The notes beneath the pieces were generated by a model. It was not told the origin of the DNA. It made no database searches and was given only the letters and a program-made list of their open reading frames with translations. A stretch of DNA of 64,000 nt from the NCBI GenBank assembly GCA_019634165.1, contig JAHQVT010000006.1, positions 248,001 to 312,000 of the forward strand, given 5' to 3'. Both the position numbers and the translations under genes were made by a program. Source of the stretch: Rhodospirillales bacterium (GTDB taxonomy: Bacteria; Pseudomonadota; Alphaproteobacteria; Rhodospirillales; Thalassospiraceae). Of the stretch, positions 25,781 through 34,939 are shown in pieces (the first letter of the stretch is position 1; each line of letters begins with the position of its first letter).

Positions 25781-25793
25781 TCCATATATTGGA
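25781..25793. promoter_or_regulatory. Possible LysR operator
   Basis: Interrupted dyad TCCA-N5-TGGA between the divergent LysR and MFS genes. Placement fits an operator; the sequence alone is weak evidence. Confidence 0.3.
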
Positions 25794-25868
25794 CGGATGG
25801 TGGATTGAATGCAATCATAAGAACTGCCTTGCAAATTATCCCCGGAACCATTCCAAACGAGGTCGCAA

Positions 25869-27284
25869 ATGCCTGTTTCTCGGGACACTGCCCCTGAGCC
25901 ACATTCTGCTGGCAGTCCTGATAATGCTGATACGGTTTCGCAAAATGGCACGTCGCCCCAACGTGACCAAAGCCCTCTCGCGCTCACCAGCGTTCAAACG
26001 TCTGCGGAACCGGTTTGGATCAAACCGGGTTCCGCAGAATTTCGCCGTATCAGCATCGCGCTTTTCCTTGCCGGATATGCAACCTTTTCCCTGATTTATT
26101 GTGTGCAGCCGCTGTTGCCAGAACTGGCAAACCATTTTGCGGTGGGACCAGCAGAAAGTTCGTTGGCACTTTCATTAACCACCGGATTTTTGGCTTTTGC
26201 GATATTGCTGGCAGGGGCAGTGTCTGAGGCAGCCGGGCGCAAGCAATTAATGCTGGTGTCGATGTGTGTTGCGTCCATCTTGAATTTGATTGCGCCGTTT
26301 TTGTCAGACTGGCACGCGTTTTTGGTTGTCCGCGCCCTTGAAGGGTTGATCCTAGGTGGGGTTCCAGCCGTTGCCATGGCCTATCTGGCAGAAGAAATCG
26401 ACCCAAAAGGTCTTGGCATGGCAATGGGCATTTATATCAGCGGAACCGCGATTGGCGGGTTAAGCGGCCGTGTTGTGATTGGGTTTCTAACCGACTTGTT
26501 TGGCTGGCATGTTGCCTTGGGGGCGATGGGGGCACTTGGTCTTTTCGCCGCCCTTGGATTTGCGGTGTTGTTACCGGCATCGCGCAATTTCGTTCGGCGT
26601 CCGGGATTTCAGGTGCGCTATCATTTGCGGGCGTGGAGCGGGCATTTAACCCATGCCGGGTTGCCATTTGTGTTTTTGATCGGCGCCTTTGCCATGGGCT
26701 GTTTCGTTACGATCTTTAACTATGTTGGTTTTAGGCTTTCGGATGCGCCTTATGGGCTTAGCCAAAGTCAGATCGGTTTGATTTTTGTCGTCTATCTTTG
26801 TGGGTCGGTTACGTCATCTATTGCCGGTGCGCTGTCCGATAAATTGGGGCGCGGTCCGGTTTTGGTCGTTGGCTTGCTTTTGGCGGGGCTTGGTATTGCC
26901 TTGACCATTATGGACAGTCTGGTCGGGATCATCGGCGGGATTGTTATCTTGACCAGCGGATTTTTCGTTGCCCATTCGATTGCGAGTGGCTGGGTCGGGC
27001 GATTGGCCAATGGTGCCAAGGGGCATGCATCGTCTTTGTATCTTTTGGCCTATTATCTTGGGTCAAGCATCATGGGATCGGCGGGGGGATGGTTCTGGGC
27101 GCAGGGCGGCTGGAATGCGGTTGCCGGGTTTGCGGGTGCGCTTTTGGTTTGTGCACTTTTGTGCGGGCTATATCTGTGGCGGTTGGCATCAATAGCAGAG
27201 CAAGTGACGATCAGTTCACAGATAGAACAAGACGCTGGCGAACTGCAGGGTGAACTTGCCGATGCGAGACAGGGCAGTTTATAA
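25869..27284 (+). CDS. Major facilitator superfamily exporter (YnfM-like)
   Basis: Inner-membrane transporter of 471 residues with twelve predicted helices. A polar N-terminal extension of about 55 residues precedes helix 1 (IALFLAGYATFSLIYCVQPLLPEL, the YnfM-type opening). The motif between helices 2 and 3 reads GAVSEAAGRKQLML, and the repeat equivalent is GALSDKLGRGPVLV. The start has GAGG six bases upstream. Substrate unknown; drug or metabolite export is usual for the family. The divergent LysR gene is the probable regulator. Confidence 0.88.
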   Translation: MPVSRDTAPEPHSAGSPDNADTVSQNGTSPQRDQSPLALTSVQTSAEPVWIKPGSAEFRRISIALFLAGYATFSLIYCVQPLLPELANHFAVGPAESSLALSLTTGFLAFAILLAGAVSEAAGRKQLMLVSMCVASILNLIAPFLSDWHAFLVVRALEGLILGGVPAVAMAYLAEEIDPKGLGMAMGIYISGTAIGGLSGRVVIGFLTDLFGWHVALGAMGALGLFAALGFAVLLPASRNFVRRPGFQVRYHLRAWSGHLTHAGLPFVFLIGAFAMGCFVTIFNYVGFRLSDAPYGLSQSQIGLIFVVYLCGSVTSSIAGALSDKLGRGPVLVVGLLLAGLGIALTIMDSLVGIIGGIVILTSGFFVAHSIASGWVGRLANGAKGHASSLYLLAYYLGSSIMGSAGGWFWAQGGWNAVAGFAGALLVCALLCGLYLWRLASIAEQVTISSQIEQDAGELQGELADARQGSL

Positions 27285-27310
27285 TTGCGTTACAAAGTAA
27301 TACCAAAAGC

Positions 27311-27342
27311 AAACCCCCGTCAGAACACTGGCGGGGGTTTTG
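27311..27342. terminator. Shared terminator between the MFS and cysteine synthase genes
   Basis: AAACCCCCGTCAG pairs with CTGGCGGGGGTTT (one G-T pair) around AACA. T-runs on both strands let it serve both converging genes. Confidence 0.88.
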
Positions 27343-27366
27343 TAATTTAAGTTTCTTGGATTGGGC

Positions 27367-28365
27367 TTAGAGCCAAGAGGGGCTTGGTAAACCTTTTTCC
27401 TTAAGGAATTCCGGGTTCCAAAGCTTGCTCTGATAGCGGGTGCCAAGGTCACACAAAACAGTGACAATGGTTTTGCCCGGTCCGAGTTCACGGGCAAGGC
27501 GCACCGCACCGGCAATATTGATCCCGGTTGATCCGCCCATGCACAGGCCTTCTTCCTTCAAAAGGTCAAAGACGATTGGCAGCATTTCTTCATCAGAAAT
27601 CTGGAACGGGTGATCGATCTCGACACCTTCGAGGTTGGCGGTAATGCGGCCTTGGCCGATACCCTCGGAGATCGAACTTCCTTCGGATTTCAATTCGCCA
27701 GTTTTATAGTGGCTGTAAAGAGCAGCGCCCATCGGATCAGCAAGGCCGATCTGGATGTTTTTGTTGCGCTCTTTTAGGGCCAGCGAAACACCGGCAAGCG
27801 TGCCACCCGTTCCGACTGCACAGATGAAACCATCAACCTTACCATCCGTCTGTTCCCAGATTTCAGGTGCGGTGGTGTCAATGTGGCCCTGACGGTTGGC
27901 GACGTTATCGAATTGATTGGCCCAAATGGCACCGTTCGGTTCACTTTGTGCCAGTTCTTCGGCCAGACGGCGCGAAACATGGACATAGTTGTTCTGATCG
28001 CGGTAGGGGACGGCTGGAACTTCACGAAGATCAGCGCCGAGTAAGCGCAGAAGATCTTTCTTTTCCTGGCTTTGCGTTTCCGGGATCACGATCACGGTGC
28101 GATAGCCAAGCGCATTGCCGACAACGGCAAGACCGATGCCGGTGTTGCCAGCAGTACCTTCGACGATCACGCCGCCCGGTTTTAGTTGGCCGCGCGCTTC
28201 GGCGTCTCGAATGATGGCAAGGGCAGCGCGGTCTTTGACCGATCCACCCGGATTTGCGTATTCCGCCTTGCCAAGAATGGTGCACCCCGTCAGCTCGGAA
28301 ACCTTTTTCAATTTCACGAGCGGGGTGCGGCCAATGGCTTCGATAGTGCCATTGCGAATGTCCAT
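27367..28365 (-). CDS. cysK: Cysteine synthase A
   Basis: PLP enzyme making cysteine from O-acetylserine and sulfide, 332 residues. The PLP lysine is Lys44 in NPGGSVKDRAA, the asparagine loop is EGTAGNTGIGLA, and the phosphate loop is GTGGTLAG. The N-terminus RNGTIEAIGRTPLVKL is typical. The C-terminal DLGTRYQSKLWNPEFLKEKGL is that of the alphaproteobacterial cysK/cystathionine beta-synthase-like branch, so some substrate latitude is possible. The ATG at 28365 has GGAG seven bases upstream. Confidence 0.9.
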   Translation of the reverse strand: MDIRNGTIEAIGRTPLVKLKKVSELTGCTILGKAEYANPGGSVKDRAALAIIRDAEARGQLKPGGVIVEGTAGNTGIGLAVVGNALGYRTVIVIPETQSQEKKDLLRLLGADLREVPAVPYRDQNNYVHVSRRLAEELAQSEPNGAIWANQFDNVANRQGHIDTTAPEIWEQTDGKVDGFICAVGTGGTLAGVSLALKERNKNIQIGLADPMGAALYSHYKTGELKSEGSSISEGIGQGRITANLEGVEIDHPFQISDEEMLPIVFDLLKEEGLCMGGSTGINIAGAVRLARELGPGKTIVTVLCDLGTRYQSKLWNPEFLKEKGLPSPSWL

Positions 28366-28507
28366 GACAGACTCCAAACATGGTTGGGATTAAAATGTGG
28401 TTGCTTGTTGATTGGGGCTTTTATACACAAAAGTCAAGACAGTTTGAAATTTATAACGCAAAAATAGTGTTGATTATGCATTTCACCGGAAATGCCGACA
28501 AATGTGC

Positions 28508-29143
28508 CTAGCCCGCAGTTTCTTTGCGGATCCGGTCCCGATTGATCATTAACCATTGGATGGCAATGGTTGCAGTTGCATTGCAGAGTTGTCCATTTTG
28601 CAACATGGCAAAGCATTCTTCTGCCGAAACCCGAAAGACGCGGATGTCTTCGCCTTCTTCGTCTAGGCCGTGAATGCCGCCCGCATGTGTGGTGTCAACG
28701 CGCCCGTAATAGAGGGCGACTGTTTCGCTAGAGCATCCCGGCGTGACATAGAAACGTGAAATGGGTTCAAGTGGGCCGATAATTTCACACCCAGCTTCTT
28801 CGATGGTTTCACGTCTGGCGACGTCTTCGGCTTTTTCACCATCTTCAATGATTCCGGCGACAATTTCTGTCAGCCAAATTGGCATGTCGGGATAGCGTTC
28901 CTGTACCGACAGGGTGCCGGGTCGGAATTGTTCGATCAAGATGACCTCGTCTCGGATCGGGTCATAGGGCAGGACGGCAACCGCGTGCCCGCGTTCAAGG
29001 ACTTCGCGTTCAAGAACAGCACTTTTTCCACCGTCGAATTTGTCATGTTGCAAGCGATAGACATCAAGCTTGAAATATCCATTCCAGCCGCGCTTGCGTT
29101 CAATGATGTTGACGTTTTTGTGGTTCATCTTGCTGCTATCCAT
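28508..29143 (-). CDS. Nudix hydrolase, probable ADP-ribose pyrophosphatase
   Basis: 211 residues with a complete Nudix box: G-IIEDG-E-KAEDVAR-RETIEEAGCEI. The upstream RPGTLSVQERYPDMPIWLTEIVAG and the downstream YVTPGCSSETVALYYGRVD are characteristic of NudF-type ADP-ribose hydrolases that return AMP and ribose 5-phosphate. The C-terminal GLDEEGEDIRVFRVSAEE is also family-specific. Start could be this ATG or one five codons later. Monocistronic. Confidence 0.87.
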   Translation of the reverse strand: MDSSKMNHKNVNIIERKRGWNGYFKLDVYRLQHDKFDGGKSAVLEREVLERGHAVAVLPYDPIRDEVILIEQFRPGTLSVQERYPDMPIWLTEIVAGIIEDGEKAEDVARRETIEEAGCEIIGPLEPISRFYVTPGCSSETVALYYGRVDTTHAGGIHGLDEEGEDIRVFRVSAEECFAMLQNGQLCNATATIAIQWLMINRDRIRKETAG

Positions 29144-29418
29144 TTGTGTCTATTTTCGCGCAACCAAAGATTGTGATGTGTGTGGCAGTTGAACGATTTG
29201 GTGTAATATTTTATATCCATATGTATGCAATGGTTAAATCTATTGGCAGTTGATGTTTAGGACCAAGCTAAAAGTGGGGCTCTTCGTTGGGGTAGGAAGG
29301 GCACCCCATTGTTTTAATTATGCCTGATCTAGTGTAGCCTTTGTTTGGTCAATTTTGTTGCACGGTTTGCCAAATGTGCTTCAGCTAAATTCAGAGTTTC
29401 GGGGGAAACAGGACGTTG

Positions 29419-31050
29419 ATGCGATTTGAGCCAACAGAAATCGCACGCCTGTATGGGCGGTCACGAGTGGGGGTTGTTGTACACAAAGACTTGCGGGCTT
29501 TGTATGTCAATGACGCCTATGCAAAGATGATTGGCCGCCGGGACGTTAAGGACTTCATGAGTGAACCGGATATGCGGCAATATATCCCGCCCAGTTTTCA
29601 CCATGAGGCCGCAAAACTTTCAGAAGAATTTCAGGAAAGTAATGGCTTCCACGGTTGGAAGAAAGTTTACAATATCCGAACGGATGGCACGCCGGTCTGG
29701 ATGGAAATTAGCGATGAGACTGTCGAATGGGGGGATGGCAATGCTGTCCTGACAACAGCCCAAGCGATTGATAATGGCACAACCGCGATGCAGGTTGACC
29801 ATATGTTGGGCCGGTCTTTTATCGGGGTTATGGTTCATCGCAATTTGACCGCCCTTTATGTCAATGATTCGTTCGCGCGCCTGATGGGGGCCGAAAGTGC
29901 CAGCGATTTCATGGAAAACCCCAATGTCCTGCGATTTATCCCAGATGAAAGACGTCCAAGTGCCGTCAAGCATGTTGCAGATATCTTGAATGGTGAACGA
30001 CGCGGGGACCGTCATCGCGTGTGCGATGTTCTTGATGATGGAAGTACGGTTTGGCGTGATTTAACCGATGAACGCATTCTTTGGTATGACGGAAAACCCG
30101 CCGTTTTGACGACAGCACACGACGTGCGCGATGAAGTCGAAATGCATGATGAACTGATGCGTACCAAAGCCGGCCTCGAAGAAGCAGTGACCGAGGTGAT
30201 CCGTCTGGTGCCATCTGCTGTGGCGATGCTTGATAGCGGGCTTAACGTTGTTCATTACAATCACGAATTCGCACGGTTGTTTGGGCAGAACAAGGCAGAG
30301 GGCATTGATCAAACCTTTGATATATCAGCCTTGCACGAATGCTGTGCCACGATGAAACTGCATGGCCATGACCATGCAACACTTGATGAGATGCAAACAC
30401 CTTCTGGCCAACTGGCTGATATTCGAATGAATATGATGGAAGGTGGCGGTGTCATGGTTTCGGCAACTGACATTACCGACCATAAGCGCAAGGAACAGAT
30501 GCTGGATACACTGGCATCAACCGATCCGTTGACGCGCGCGCTTAATCGCCGTGGCTTTGAAATTGCTGTGAGCCGTTTGCGTGAAATTCGTCATTTGAAA
30601 GACAAAAGCTGGGTCTTTGGGTTGATCGTTCTTGATCTTGATTACTTCAAGGAGATCAATGACACGTATGGGCATTCAGTTGGCGACCGTATCCTTGAAA
30701 AGGTTGCTGAGACACTGCGTCAGGCCTTGCGCGATGATGACCTTGTTGTGCGTTTGGGCGGTGAAGAATTTGCTGTTCTACTGCCTTCGGCCACAGCCGC
30801 TGTGACCAAACGTATTGGCGAGAGGTTGGCAAATTTGATCCGCGCCATTGAGGTGCCAACGGATAAAACCGGGGAAAGGTTTGCCAAAGTCACAGCAAGC
30901 TTCGGCGCGACAGTTGGTGGCGAAGGACGGCAGAAATTTGTTGAATTGTCCGATGCGATGAAGGTCGCGGATGAAGCAATGTATGCCGCCAAAGATGCCG
31001 GACGTGATCAGATGGTCTTTAAAACCCGTGAACATGAGACTGATAGCTAA
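29419..31050 (+). CDS. Triple-PAS diguanylate cyclase
   Basis: Signalling enzyme of 543 residues making c-di-GMP from GTP. Two N-terminal PAS domains are obvious duplicates of each other: RSRVGVVVHKDLRALYVND and RSFIGVMVHRNLTALYVND, each ending WxDGxxAVLTTAxxV-like. A third PAS (VPSAVAMLDSGLNVVHYN) follows. The GGDEF domain (about 375-535) has the active motif GGEEF and an inhibitory RxxD site (RDDD, five residues before). No membrane helix is seen, so it is cytosolic. The ATG is preferred over the TTG one codon upstream. Confidence 0.92.
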   Translation: MRFEPTEIARLYGRSRVGVVVHKDLRALYVNDAYAKMIGRRDVKDFMSEPDMRQYIPPSFHHEAAKLSEEFQESNGFHGWKKVYNIRTDGTPVWMEISDETVEWGDGNAVLTTAQAIDNGTTAMQVDHMLGRSFIGVMVHRNLTALYVNDSFARLMGAESASDFMENPNVLRFIPDERRPSAVKHVADILNGERRGDRHRVCDVLDDGSTVWRDLTDERILWYDGKPAVLTTAHDVRDEVEMHDELMRTKAGLEEAVTEVIRLVPSAVAMLDSGLNVVHYNHEFARLFGQNKAEGIDQTFDISALHECCATMKLHGHDHATLDEMQTPSGQLADIRMNMMEGGGVMVSATDITDHKRKEQMLDTLASTDPLTRALNRRGFEIAVSRLREIRHLKDKSWVFGLIVLDLDYFKEINDTYGHSVGDRILEKVAETLRQALRDDDLVVRLGGEEFAVLLPSATAAVTKRIGERLANLIRAIEVPTDKTGERFAKVTASFGATVGGEGRQKFVELSDAMKVADEAMYAAKDAGRDQMVFKTREHETDS

Positions 31051-31171
31051 GGGTTATCTGTTAAATACGTTCTGACCTTGGCCAATCTGTTCTAATCTTT
31101 ATCTTATAAAACCAGACATCAGAGTTAAACGCGATGTGGGGTATGTGTGCCTGCATTTTGGAGAGTTGCGG

Positions 31172-31681
31172 ATGAATATTCGTACTATGACCGAAGATGA
31201 CGGGGCGGCTGTTGTTGATATTTACGCACGCGGCATGCTTTCAGGAAATGCAACATTTCAAGATGACGCGGGAACGTGGGACAGTTGGGACAACGGGCAT
31301 TTAAAAGAATGCCGCCTTGTTGCATGTCGTGATGATGCTCAGGTCGTTGGCTGGGCCGGGTTATCAGGCCTTTCCAGCCGCTGCGTATATCGCGGCGTTG
31401 CTGAAATATCGGTTTATGTTGATCCTGATTGTCACGGACAGGGCATTGGCAAGGCGTTGCTGGCGGCTTTGATTGCCGAAAGTGAAAAACAAGGGTTTTG
31501 GTCTCTTGAAGCGGGCATTTTCCCGGAAAATGAAGCCAGTATTGCACTTCATCATGGGCTTGGGTTTGAGACAGTCGGGCGCAAACGTGGTTTGGGGCGC
31601 ATGAATTATGGCCCAATGGCGGGGCAATGGCGTGACGTGATGCTTTTGCAGCGGCGCAGCAAGATTGTGGGCATTGAATAA
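31172..31681 (+). CDS. GNAT acetyltransferase (phosphinothricin/methionine sulfoximine type)
   Basis: 169-residue acetyltransferase. The N-terminal pattern IRTMTEDDGAAVVDIYARGMLSGNATF and the substrate-site segment YRGVAEISVYVDPDCHGQGIGKALLAALI match the Pat/MnaT group, with acetyl-CoA loop HGQGIG. The C-terminal GFETVGRKRGLGRMNYGPMAGQWRDVMLLQRR is typical. The ATG at 31172 is chosen; GGAG lies upstream. Such enzymes acetylate glutamine analogues or methionine derivatives. Confidence 0.82.
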   Translation: MNIRTMTEDDGAAVVDIYARGMLSGNATFQDDAGTWDSWDNGHLKECRLVACRDDAQVVGWAGLSGLSSRCVYRGVAEISVYVDPDCHGQGIGKALLAALIAESEKQGFWSLEAGIFPENEASIALHHGLGFETVGRKRGLGRMNYGPMAGQWRDVMLLQRRSKIVGIE

Positions 31682-31871
31682 CGCTGTTCTTAATTGCATG
31701 ATTTAAGGGGCCTTGTGAAGCTGTCTCAGGCTTTGGGAACCTAATCGTGATTTCATCATGCTTTGCGCGAAAACACGTAGATGCGCTTTAAATTCCCATG
31801 CCAATAGGGTAATCAACAAGTTGAACCCGCGAAAATGCATAGACTAAAAACACCAACAGGAGACCGCCACC

Positions 31872-33332
31872 GTGAACGAGATCAGCAAAATTGCGCCGGT
31901 CGCGATTTGGGAAAATTTCCAGAAACTTTGCGATACCCCACGTCCGTCGACCAAAGAAGAAGCGGTTTTGAAGCTTCTGGAAAAAATGGCCGACGACAAG
32001 GGATTTGCGCATTTCCGCGATAGCGGCGAGAACCTTGTGATTACGGTTCCGGCGACGTCGGGCTATGAAGATCGTAAAATGACGATCCTGCAGGCCCATG
32101 TTGATATGGTGACGCAGGCGAATTCCGGTTCGACGCATAATTTTGATACCGATCCGATCCGTATGTTGGTTGAAGGTGAATGGATTACGGCCGATAACAC
32201 CACGTTGGGTGCTGATAACGGCATTGGTGCAGCCGCAATGATGGGTTTCATGACCGAAGATGGTCTGGAACATGGTCCGTTGGAGTTGTTGTTTACGGTT
32301 GACGAAGAGCGCGGCTTGACCGGTGCGATGAACCTTGAGCCGGGCCGTTTAAAAGGCGACATTCTTCTTAATCTTGATACCGAAGATGAGTATGAGCTTT
32401 GCGTTGGTTGTGCAGGCGGTGGCGATTTGGTCGCGACCTTTACCTACAGCCCTGAAGCCGTTGGTGCTGGTCAGGTCGCACGCGAAATTGCATTGACCGG
32501 CCTTAAAGGTGGTCATTCAGGTATCGACATCATTTTGGGCCTTGGCAATGCCAACAAACTTATGGCGCGGTTCTTACGCAGTGCCATTCGCGATTTTGAT
32601 GCGCGCATCGTTGCGATCAATGCAGGTACTGCACGCAATGCCATACCGCGTGAATCTTTTGCCACCATCGTTCTTCCAGAAGAAAAAGCTGCGGAATTTG
32701 AGGCAGCACTCAAGGCCTTTGGTCGTGATGTTCGAGACGAAATCGGTGCGATTGAACCGAACTTTGCAATTGTGGCCAAGAATGTTGATGTTTCGGCCGC
32801 AGCGATGAGTGCGAAGGATTCGAAAGATTTCAATAATGCATGCGTTGGGGCACCAAATGGTGTTCAGGCTATGAGTACTTCTGTTGAAGGTGTTGTTGAA
32901 ACATCAATAAATCTGGCGATCATCAAGCTTGCCGACGGTAAGGCGGATGTTACGCTTTCGGCCCGAAGCTCGATCAATTCGGCACGCGATTCCATCCGTG
33001 AAGCTGCGACCGCCGTGTTCGAAAACATTGGCGCAACGGTCGCGTGGGGTGATGCCTATCCGGGGTGGAAGCCAAATGCCAACAGCGAAGTTGTAGAGCT
33101 GATGAAATCTGTTCATCGCGACATGTTTGGCAAGGACCCTGAAATTCGCGTTATTCATGCAGGTCTGGAATGTGGCGTTTTAGGATCAAAATATCCGCAC
33201 TGGGATATGGTTTCGTTCGGCCCGACCATTAAACGCGCGCACAGCCCTGATGAATGCGTTCACGTGCCAAGTGTCGCGCGTTTCTGGGATTATCTTCTTG
33301 CCGCACTTAAAGCGATCCCAGCCAAGGCATAA
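31872..33332 (+). CDS. pepD: Aminoacyl-histidine dipeptidase (PepD, M20 family)
   Basis: Cytosolic dinuclear zinc dipeptidase of 486 residues, the usual PepD length. Metal and catalytic residues are visible in LQAHVDMV, TLGADNGIGAA, TVDEERGLTGA, LDTEDE and the late HAGLECGVL. The lid domain begins with LTGLKGGHSGIDI. The start is GTG at 31872 with AGGAG nine bases upstream. It converges with the J-domain gene on a shared terminator. Confidence 0.92.
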   Translation: MNEISKIAPVAIWENFQKLCDTPRPSTKEEAVLKLLEKMADDKGFAHFRDSGENLVITVPATSGYEDRKMTILQAHVDMVTQANSGSTHNFDTDPIRMLVEGEWITADNTTLGADNGIGAAAMMGFMTEDGLEHGPLELLFTVDEERGLTGAMNLEPGRLKGDILLNLDTEDEYELCVGCAGGGDLVATFTYSPEAVGAGQVAREIALTGLKGGHSGIDIILGLGNANKLMARFLRSAIRDFDARIVAINAGTARNAIPRESFATIVLPEEKAAEFEAALKAFGRDVRDEIGAIEPNFAIVAKNVDVSAAAMSAKDSKDFNNACVGAPNGVQAMSTSVEGVVETSINLAIIKLADGKADVTLSARSSINSARDSIREAATAVFENIGATVAWGDAYPGWKPNANSEVVELMKSVHRDMFGKDPEIRVIHAGLECGVLGSKYPHWDMVSFGPTIKRAHSPDECVHVPSVARFWDYLLAALKAIPAKA

Positions 33333-33368
33333 GCCTGTTTCCTTGGTGTTTCGCTGCTAGATTTTATA

Positions 33369-33405
33369 ATGCGACTGACCGTTTATTTGGTCAGTCGCAT
33401 TTGTT
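33369..33405. terminator. Bidirectional terminator overlapping a stop codon
   Basis: Perfect 12-bp stem ATGCGACTGACC / GGTCAGTCGCAT with loop GTTTATTT and a following TTGTTTG. The right arm contains the TGA stop of the minus-strand J-domain gene. It also ends pepD. Confidence 0.9.
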
Positions 33406-34755
33406 TGTGGCACACCATGCATCGCGTGCATCAGCCCCATTTCCCGGAACCAAAGCATCAAGGTTTACAAACCCGGTTTCGCCAATGGTTGTTTCGATCT
33501 CAATCCAGAAATCCTTGTTGTCACCTGCGATATAGACCGTTTCAAAACGGATCAGGCGGCGAATGATCTTGTCATTGACGCTCGGACCTTCGCGCATATT
33601 TAGAAGTTCGCGGTCGACATAATAAGGTTCGCGGTCCTCACCAATAAGCTGTTTGACCTGTTTGGTTATTTCGCTTCCTTGACGTGCGACCAAGTCAGGT
33701 ATTTTGCGGGTAACAAAGCCTTGGCCGGGGCCAAAGGCAATAAGGGCCGCAAAAATCAGAACAAATAGCGGGCTTAGGTGCAGTAGCGCATCAAACATGC
33801 CGGCACGTTTCCATTCATCGCGGACACGGCGGGTGGGTTTGCCGTCTTCAAGGCGGCGCAAGCTTGCCCGGATTTGTTCGGCCAAAACTGATCTGTTCGT
33901 ACCAATAAAATCAAGTGCCTGCATCAAGACGGCGCGGGCAAGTGGTTTGTTGCCGGATCGTTCAAATGCGTTGGCTTGGGCAAACAGCATCTTTGAATTG
34001 CCTTCTGGCGGGAAGGTGCCGCCGCGCATGTTGCCAAGTATGGCTTTCCACGCGGGGATAAAGCTGCGCCATCCCCAAAAACCTTGCAGCCATGTCTTAA
34101 AGCTTGCCTTCAACGCCATTCGTTTCGCCCCTTTGGGCGCGAGATTGGCGGAAATGGTTTCGGTGCTATACGCGTTTAAAAAACCATGGACGATTTTAAA
34201 TTCAACCAGCCGGGGCTGGGCAGACACGACCCCGGTAACCGCACACTGAATAAATCCGTGGGCGTTGCTGTCTGCTTTCTTACGGCTATGACGTCTTGCG
34301 CCGGGATGAATGTTGCTTTTACGCGCATTGGCCTTGGCCTGCTGTTCGCGATAAGCTTGATTGGCGCGGGTAAACTTGTCTTCGGCGGTTTGTTTATCTT
34401 TTTCCGGTTTGCGGCCAGAACCGGCAAAACCCTGTTTGGTACGGTTAGCGTTTTGCGCGCCGGCTGCATTTGGACCATATCCTGCGCCACCGGGTTTGGC
34501 CTGATCACCATTGGATTGATTGTTGGAACGGTTTGCGCCGCCATTTGCTGGCTGGGCTGGTGCTTTACGCTCGCCAGTCAGGATTTCGTAGGCCTCGGTG
34601 ATGTCTTTGAATTTTTCTTCCGAGTCCGTGTCGGTATTACGGTCCGGATGATATTCAAACGCCAGTTTGCGATAGGCAAGTTTGATTTCCTTCGCGCTTG
34701 CGCCGGGCGCAACGTTCAGCATGCGATAATAAACGCCGAGGCGGTCAGTGTTCAT
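33391..34755 (-). CDS. J-domain protein with TPR-like middle, membrane helix and SH3 end
   Basis: About 454 residues. The N-terminal J-domain (about residues 7-70) carries the HPD motif in FEYHPDRN needed to stimulate a DnaK-type ATPase. A basic, Gly/Asn/Gln-rich linker follows. The middle ([27 protein letters not shown]) looks like a helical repeat. A hydrophobic helix ([20 protein letters not shown]) precedes a C-terminal bacterial SH3 segment ([37 protein letters not shown]). This combination suggests a membrane-anchored co-chaperone with an extracytoplasmic SH3. The start could be the ATG at 34755 or a TTG at 34782. Confidence 0.75.
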   Translation of the reverse strand: MNTDRLGVYYRMLNVAPGASAKEIKLAYRKLAFEYHPDRNTDTDSEEKFKDITEAYEILTGERKAPAQPANGGANRSNNQSNGDQAKPGGAGYGPNAAGAQNANRTKQGFAGSGRKPEKDKQTAEDKFTRANQAYREQQAKANARKSNIHPGARRHSRKKADSNAHGFIQCAVTGVVSAQPRLVEFKIVHGFLNAYSTETISANLAPKGAKRMALKASFKTWLQGFWGWRSFIPAWKAILGNMRGGTFPPEGNSKMLFAQANAFERSGNKPLARAVLMQALDFIGTNRSVLAEQIRASLRRLEDGKPTRRVRDEWKRAGMFDALLHLSPLFVLIFAALIAFGPGQGFVTRKIPDLVARQGSEITKQVKQLIGEDREPYYVDRELLNMREGPSVNDKIIRRLIRFETVYIAGDNKDFWIEIETTIGETGFVNLDALVPGNGADARDAWCATNKCD

Positions 34756-34939
34756 GGTGAAAGAAAATTCCTGTCCTAACAAGGTTCCTGGCGCAAAAAG
34801 TCAACTGATCGCGATTTTAGCGGCATCGTTGCTGGGTGCAATCATATGGTTGAAATCTTAACACGTTGTCACTTTTGACTAATTGCCATATTTTGCAAGA
34901 ATCACTTGCATACGTATTTCGAACAAACAGGTAGACGTT

